NCBI GenBank assembly: GCA_027257055.1
Contig: JAPVLO010000074.1
Coordinates: 3,301,001 to 3,365,000, forward strand
Direction of reading: 5' to 3'
DNA length: 64,000 nucleotides
Source of the DNA: Cephalopachus bancanus
Taxonomy: Eukaryota > Chordata > Mammalia > Primates > Tarsiidae
A model generated the notes under the pieces. It had not been told where the DNA came from. It saw nothing but the letters and a program-made list of their open reading frames with translations, and searched no databases. Of the stretch, positions 58,521 to 64,000 are shown one piece after another. Made by a program: the position numbers and the translations under genes. Each line of letters starts with the position of its first letter. Positions within the stretch are counted from its first letter, which is position 1.

Positions 58521-61500
58521 ATGATAGGGACGAACTCTCACATTTCAATAATTAGTCTGAATGTGGATGGACTAAATGCACCACTGAAAAGACATAGAAT
58601 GACAAAATGGATAAAATATCACCAGGCAACAATATACTGCCTTCAAGAGACCCATCTCACTAGAAAGGACATACACAGACTCAAAGTAAGAGGATGGGAA
58701 ACAAATTTTCAGGTGAATGGAACACAAAAAAAGGAGGAGTCGCGATCCTAATTTCAGACAAAATACCATTTAAGCTATCAAAAATTTAAAAAGATACAGA
58801 GGGCCACTACATAATGATAAAAGGTTCACTCCATCAACAAGAAATATCTATCCTAAACATATATGCACCCAACATAGGTGCGCCAACATTCATAAAGCAA
58901 CTTCTAGGAAAACTAAAGAAAGACATTGATTCTAACACCATAATAACCGGGGACTTTAATACACCACTCACAACTTTAGACAGATCATCAGGACAAAAAA
59001 TCAGCAAGGAGATCCGGAACCTCAATGAGACTCTGGACCAAATGGACTTAATTGATACCTATAGAACACTCCATCCAAAGACCACAGAATACACATTCTA
59101 CTCATCACCACATGGAACATATTCTAAGGTCGACCACATAATTGGACACAAATCAAGTATAAGCAAATTTTAAAGGACTGAAATTCTACCATGTACCTTC
59201 TCAGACCACAGTGGAATAAAAATAAACATTGACACCAACAAAGTCCCTCCAAAACCCACAAAGACATGGACACTAAACAGCATGATGCTAAATAACTCCT
59301 GGGTCAATGATGACATCAAAACAGAGATCAAAAGATACCTGGAAACAAATGAAAATGAAGAAACATCTTACCAAAATCACTGGGATGCCTTGAAAACTGT
59401 AATAAGAGGGGAATTTATATCCCTACAAACACACATGAGGAAAATGGAAGGAACAGAAATTAATAACCTAATAACCACCTAATGAAGCTGGAAAAGCAAG
59501 ACCACAAAAACCCTAATTTCAGCAGAAGAATCCAGATCATCAAAATAAAAGCCCAAATCCAGGACATAGAAGACAAAAAGATAACAGAAAAAAATCAATG
59601 AAACAAAAAGCCGGTTCTTTGAAAGAATAAACAAGATCAATGGTCCCCTAGCTAGACTGACCAAGAAAAAACGAGAAAAAAACCAAATAAGCACAATCAG
59701 AAACACAAAAGATGAAGTCGCATCTGACCCTGAAGAAATACAAAAGATCATTAGAGACTACTACGTACACTTGTATGGAAACAAAGTTGAAAACCTTAAG
59801 GAAATGGAGGACTTTCTGACATCACACAACCTACCTAAGTTGGAACAAGAAGAGATTGAGACCCTAAATAAACCAGTAACAATCAAGGAAATCTATTATG
59901 TAATAAGAGAACTTCCTACAAAAAAAAGCCCTGGACCAGATGGCTTTCCAGTAGAATTTTACAAGACATTTAAGGAGGAGCTGATACCAATCCTACTGAA
60001 GGTATTCCAGGTGATTGAAAAAGATGGAACACTCCCCAAATCATTTTACGAAGCCAACATCACATTGATACCCAAGCCAGGTAAAGATCCAGCAAAGAAA
60101 GAGAACTACAGGCCAATATCTTTGATGAATATAGATGCTAAAATTCTCAACAAGATCCTAGCAAACCAGATTCAGCAATACATCTCAAAAATCATCCATC
60201 ATGACCAAGTAGGCTTCATTCCTGGGATGCAAGGCTGGTTCAACATTCGTAAAACCATAAATGTTATTAAATACATTAACAGATGTCAAAACAAAAGCCA
60301 CATGATTATATCATTAGATGCAGAAAAAGCTTTTGATAAAATCCAGCACCCTTCTTGATAAAAACCCTTGAACATCTAGGCATACAGGGAGCATACCTCA
60401 AAATAGTAAAAGCCATCTACCAGAAACCCACAGCAAGCATACTCCTAAATGGACAAAAATTAGAACCATTTCCCCTGAAAACTGGAACAAGACAAGGATG
60501 CCCACTCTCACCCCTCCTGTTCAACATAGTATTGGAAGTCCTGGCTCTAGCAATCAGAGAAGAGAAGGCAATCAGGGGTATCCAAATAGGAAAAGAGGAA
60601 GTCAAGTTATCTCTCTTTGCAGACGACATGATTGTATACCTGGAAAACCCAAGAGAATCTGTCAAAAACCTCCTTACACTGATAAAGACCTTTGGCAAAG
60701 TCTCAGGATACAAAATAAATGTACAAAAGACAATCGCATTTCTCTACACCAATAATAAACAAACAGAAACTCAAATAAAAAACACAATTCCATTCACAAT
60801 AGCCGCAAAAAAAATGAAATACCTTGGCATCTTCCTAACCAGAGACGTGAAAGACCTTTACAAGGAAAACTACAAAACACTGCTCAAAGAAATCAAAGTT
60901 GACACAAACAAGTGGAAAAATATCCCATGCTCATGGATCGTAAGAATCAACATTGTGAAGATATCCATCTTACCTAAGGCAATCTACAAATTCAATGCAA
61001 TACCCATCAAATTACCAGCAACATTCTTCTCAGACCTAGAAAAAACAATGCAGGAATTCATATGGAAACACAAACATCCAAGAATAGCCAGAACAATCCT
61101 CAGCAAAAAAAACAAAGCAGGTGGTATCACACTGCCAGCCTTCAAACTTTACTATAAAGCTACAATCATCAAAACAGCTTGGTATTGGTATAGGAACAGG
61201 CATATAGATCAATGGAATAGAACTGAGATTCCAGAAGCAAAACCTCAATTTCTCAACCAACTCATCTTTGACAAAGCCTCCACCACTTACCACTGGGGAG
61301 AGGAGAACCTATTCAGTAAATGGTGCTGGGAAAACTGACTGACCACATGCAGAAGATTGAAACAGGACCCCTATCTATCCCCATGCACAAAGGTTAATTC
61401 CAAATGGATCAGAGACCTAAATGTAAAACCTCAAACCATAAGAACCTTAGAAAATGAAGGAAAAACCCTCATGGAAATCAGAACTGGCATCCAATTCCTG

Positions 61501-62332
61501 AACAAAACCCAAAACCCACATCTCATAAGAGAGAAAATAGACAAATGGGACCTTATTAAACTGACAAGCTTCTGCAAAGCCAAAGAAACCATCAAGAGAG
61601 AAGGGAGACAGCCTACAGACTTGGAAAAGTATTTGCCAACTCCAGGTCCAATAAAGGCTTAACATCCTGGATCTACAAGGAACTCAAGCGTGCTGAAAAG
61701 AAAAAAACAAACAACCCCATTATAAAATGGGCAAAAGATATGAACAGACACTTCACAAAGGAAAACATACGAGCAGCCAACAAACACATGAAGAAATGTT
61801 CAACCTCACTAATCATCAGGGAGATGCAAATCAAAACCACACTGAGATACCACCTAACCCCAGTCAGAATGGCAATTATCAACAACTCAAAAAATAACAG
61901 CTGCCGGAGAGGGTGTGGTGAAAAGGGAACACTTCTACACTGTTGGTGGGAGTGTAAACTAGTGCAACCTCTGTGGAAAGCAGTGTGGTGATTCTTAAAA
62001 GCTCTAAATACCAACCTCACATATGACCCCGCAATCCCCCTACTGGGAATATACCCTGAAGAACACAAATCACTCTATAAAAAAGTTACCTGCACACGCA
62101 TGTTTATCGCAGCATTGTTCACAATAGCAAGAACCTGGAAACAGCCATGCTGCCTGTCAAAAGAGGACTGGATTAAAAAATGTGGTACATATACACGATG
62201 GAATACTACGCAGCCATAAAAAAGAACAAAATCATGAATTTCGCAGCAACCTGGATGGAACGAGAGTCTATAATACTGAGTGACCTCTCACAGAAACAAA
62301 GATCCGAGTATCACATGTTCTCACTCATATAA
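58521..62332 (+). pseudogene. L1 ORF2 (endonuclease and reverse transcriptase), broken
   Basis: ORF2 starts at the ATG at 58521 (MIGTNSHISIISLNVDGLN) and its ancestral stop is at 62330-62332. Endonuclease motifs include LQETHLTR and ITGDFNTPL. The reverse transcriptase has [35 protein letters not shown] and the catalytic FADD (60616-60627). The C-terminus has [11 protein letters not shown] and [20 protein letters not shown]. Breaks: a frameshift in an A-run near 58728, a further one near 59173, a loss of one base at about 60352, a TGG-to-TGA nonsense at 61336-61338, a shift near 61640 and a stop at 61989. Most catalytic text is readable but not in one frame. Confidence 0.93.
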
Positions 62333-62530
62333 TGGACCTTAAACATCCAATGCAATATTATACAAAAATGACTGACCATACTGGGAAACTATGGTGGGGG
62401 GAGGGAAATGGGATTAACAGTAGCAAATATCTGTCTGGGTACGGGGAAACATCCTATATCAATAGGGTGCCTGAATGAAACACAATTGTATACCTAACCC
62501 TTAACTGTACCCACAACTTCACAATAAAAA
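62333..62530 (+). other. L1 3' UTR with G-rich tract and poly(A) signal
   Basis: 62383-62412 holds four G-runs (starting gggaaactatggtgggg) capable of forming a G-quadruplex, a feature often found in L1 3' UTRs. AATAAA at 62523-62528 leads directly into the A-tail. Confidence 0.8.
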
Positions 62531-62911
62531 AAAACAAGCTCCTGAAAATGTGCTCATGACAAATATGTAAATATCATGCAAGAAAGCATCAACAAATTAA
62601 ATGAGCAAATGAGGAGAGCTGCATATACTAAGAAGATTTAACAAATTGAATAAAACAAAATATATTTTACAATATATGGTGACTAGAATATACAAATAGT
62701 TAAAAAAAATGGAATGCAAACTAAAACACCAGAATAGGACACCGTGTAAAAAAAGCATCATTTAAAAGGAATCAAATATAAACTCTATAAGTGAGAAATA
62801 AAAACGAAATAAAGTCAACCCAATGAAAAAGTTGAACAGTTGATTAGACAAACAAAAAAAGGTAATTAGTGAATTGCAAGTAATTTTCTTCTTTCCTTTA
62901 AACACATTTTG

Positions 62912-63300
62912 ACCAGGTACTGTGTGTCAGGACTGGTAAGACCCCACCATTGTGCTGTTTACACTCCAGTGGTAGAATAAAACAGGAAGTAAATAAGTAG
63001 ATCAATCTATTAGAAATAATATACTGACAAGTAGTAATAAGAGATTTGAAGGAAAATAACTAAGGTACTAAGAAAGAGAGTACTACGAATAGATAGAGAT
63101 ATTCAAGTTAGGGTTGTCTTGGGAAATCTCTCCTAGAAAGTAACATATAGATAGAGACATAAATGATGGAATAAAAAAAAAAAGTAATGCAAAGGTCTCG
63201 GGAAAGAATATTCCTAGGAAATTGAATGAGAGGTAATAAAAATAGAAGAGTTGAAGCATCAATAAATATGGCATGTTAGAGGAACAAGAAAGCCAGGGAA
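62912..63300 (-). mobile_element. L2 LINE relic
   Basis: The reverse complement matches L2 3' sequence in order: GGTACTGTGTGTCAGGACTG, CTGTTTACACTCCAGTGG, a TTGTCTTGGGAAATCTCTCC block and AACAAGAAAGCCAG. No frame survives. Confidence 0.8.
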
Positions 63301-64000
63301 AGTTGGTAAAGAAAAGGGTGGTATAAAATTACTTTAAAAATTTAGAGATTAGTTTTATTTTCAAATTAAAAAAAATCAATCTTACCTCTTTTCCTATGAA
63401 AATATTGTTTACCTAATTACTCATTGATTAATATTCTTTTTGTTTGCTCACAAAGTGAAACAACCCTTTTAAGGCTCCAGATGCATCTAGTAGGTTCTCC
63501 CCTACCCTATGCTTCCAATTCTTCTTGAACTTACCCAGAGGACTCCCTATACAACCACTCTTGAAGGTCCCTTGATGATATCCTAGTGACTATCTAAAAA
63601 GGGCTCATGCTGCCAGAACGTTGCTAATTTCTGCACAAAAAAACAGGCTATTTTTTTAAATTCAGAATTTGTTGAGAGGACAGAAAAACTCCCGCAGTCG
63701 CTGTCTGGGACCCAAAGGGATTGCCCGAAAACAGACCTCTTATCAACATTCCAACATTCCAAGCTACATTTTGTTATTCAGGCCCTGAATCAGTGCTAAA
63801 GCAGAAAACCTCATCTTCTTCATCTTCACTACTCTAGCTAATAACTCATACCATTCAAGCACCAGTAGCAAAACAATACACACATTCTTATCCCTCAAAG
63901 CAGATGACAGTATTTCTGCACAGTATCATCTTTATTTCTACAAGACTAAGAAAAATGTAAATTGTACCCTGGAAAACCAAACCAAATAGAGTTTTTCAAT
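63301..64000. other. Unassigned DNA to the window end
   Basis: No gene or repeat family supported. A small direct repeat, acattcc, occurs twice at 63748-63762. Confidence 0.5.

Larger units (their letters stand above)
57222..62530 (+). mobile_element. L1 retrotransposon, complete ends, short 5' UTR
   Basis: Flanked by target-site duplications: 57207-57221 (aaaaaaaccaagctc) and the corresponding aaaaaaaacaagctc ending at 62541, 14/15 identical, the A-run merging with the tail. It contains a roughly 240-bp 5' UTR, open ORF1, a 98-bp gap, broken ORF2, a 3' UTR and AATAAA at the tail. The 5.3-kb length is about 1.2 kb less than the L1 at 47005-53537, the difference lying in the 5' UTR. Confidence 0.95.

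Noticed and set aside
11..63274. A novel multi-gene system such as a defence island or gene cluster
   Set aside because: All protein-coding signal in the window traces to L1. The rest is SINE, LTR, DNA-transposon and unassigned AT-rich sequence.

Overview
This window is nuclear DNA from a primate and holds no host gene that I can recognise. The decisive markers are dimeric Alu elements (about 280-300 bp, A-rich linker, Pol III A and B boxes), primate-type L1 elements, and MIR, L2, MLT1 and L1M relics. The youngest Alus share a distinctive consensus: a left arm beginning GCCGGGCTCGGTGGCTCAGC, a linker CTACAATAAATCAAAAAAT, a right arm with AATTCCGGCTACTCGGAAGG and GGCCGGGAGCGGCCACTGC, and an end ACTCCAACTC before the A-tail. 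This is neither the anthropoid AluS/Y form nor the lemur/galago form. My best inference is a tarsier (Tarsius/Carlito); this is moderate confidence and rests on remembered family consensuses, not on a search.

Layout. 1-3190: 5' half of a minus-strand L1 that runs off the window. 3353-11852: Alus, an MLT1 LTR, MIR, a hAT-like relic, an inverted L1 and an Alu inserted in an older Alu. 11853-14900: nested L1 pieces in both orientations. 14901-19735: mostly unassigned AT-rich DNA with three repeat insertions. 19738-24345: a dense cluster of MIR, a poly(A)-tailed LTR-derived piece, opposed L1 fragments, a twin-primed L1, Alus and an inverted L1M. 25690-31600: long old L1M elements, one carrying an exact 94-bp internal duplication. 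31601-40000: AT-rich, repeat-poor DNA with MIR, an old Alu and an inverted L1M. 40005-41751: an L1M interrupted by an Alu and a solo class I ERV LTR. 47005-53537: a full-length but decayed minus-strand L1. 56251-56360: a decayed tRNA-Leu relic that appears to keep the intron. 57222-62530: a plus-strand L1 with target-site duplications, a short 5' UTR, an open ORF1 and a broken ORF2. 62912-63300: an L2 relic.

How the parts relate. L1 is the only protein-coding system seen. Its ORF1 protein binds L1 RNA and its ORF2 protein nicks DNA and reverse-transcribes. The Alus and the LTR-derived piece with a poly(A) tail look like L1-mobilised passengers. Every ORF2 copy here is broken, so nothing in the window is an autonomous mobile element as written. 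The features most worth a second look are the templated 94-bp duplication, the intron-bearing tRNA-Leu relic, the poly(A)-tailed LTR transcript copy, the shortened L1 5' UTR, and a perfect 21-bp hairpin.
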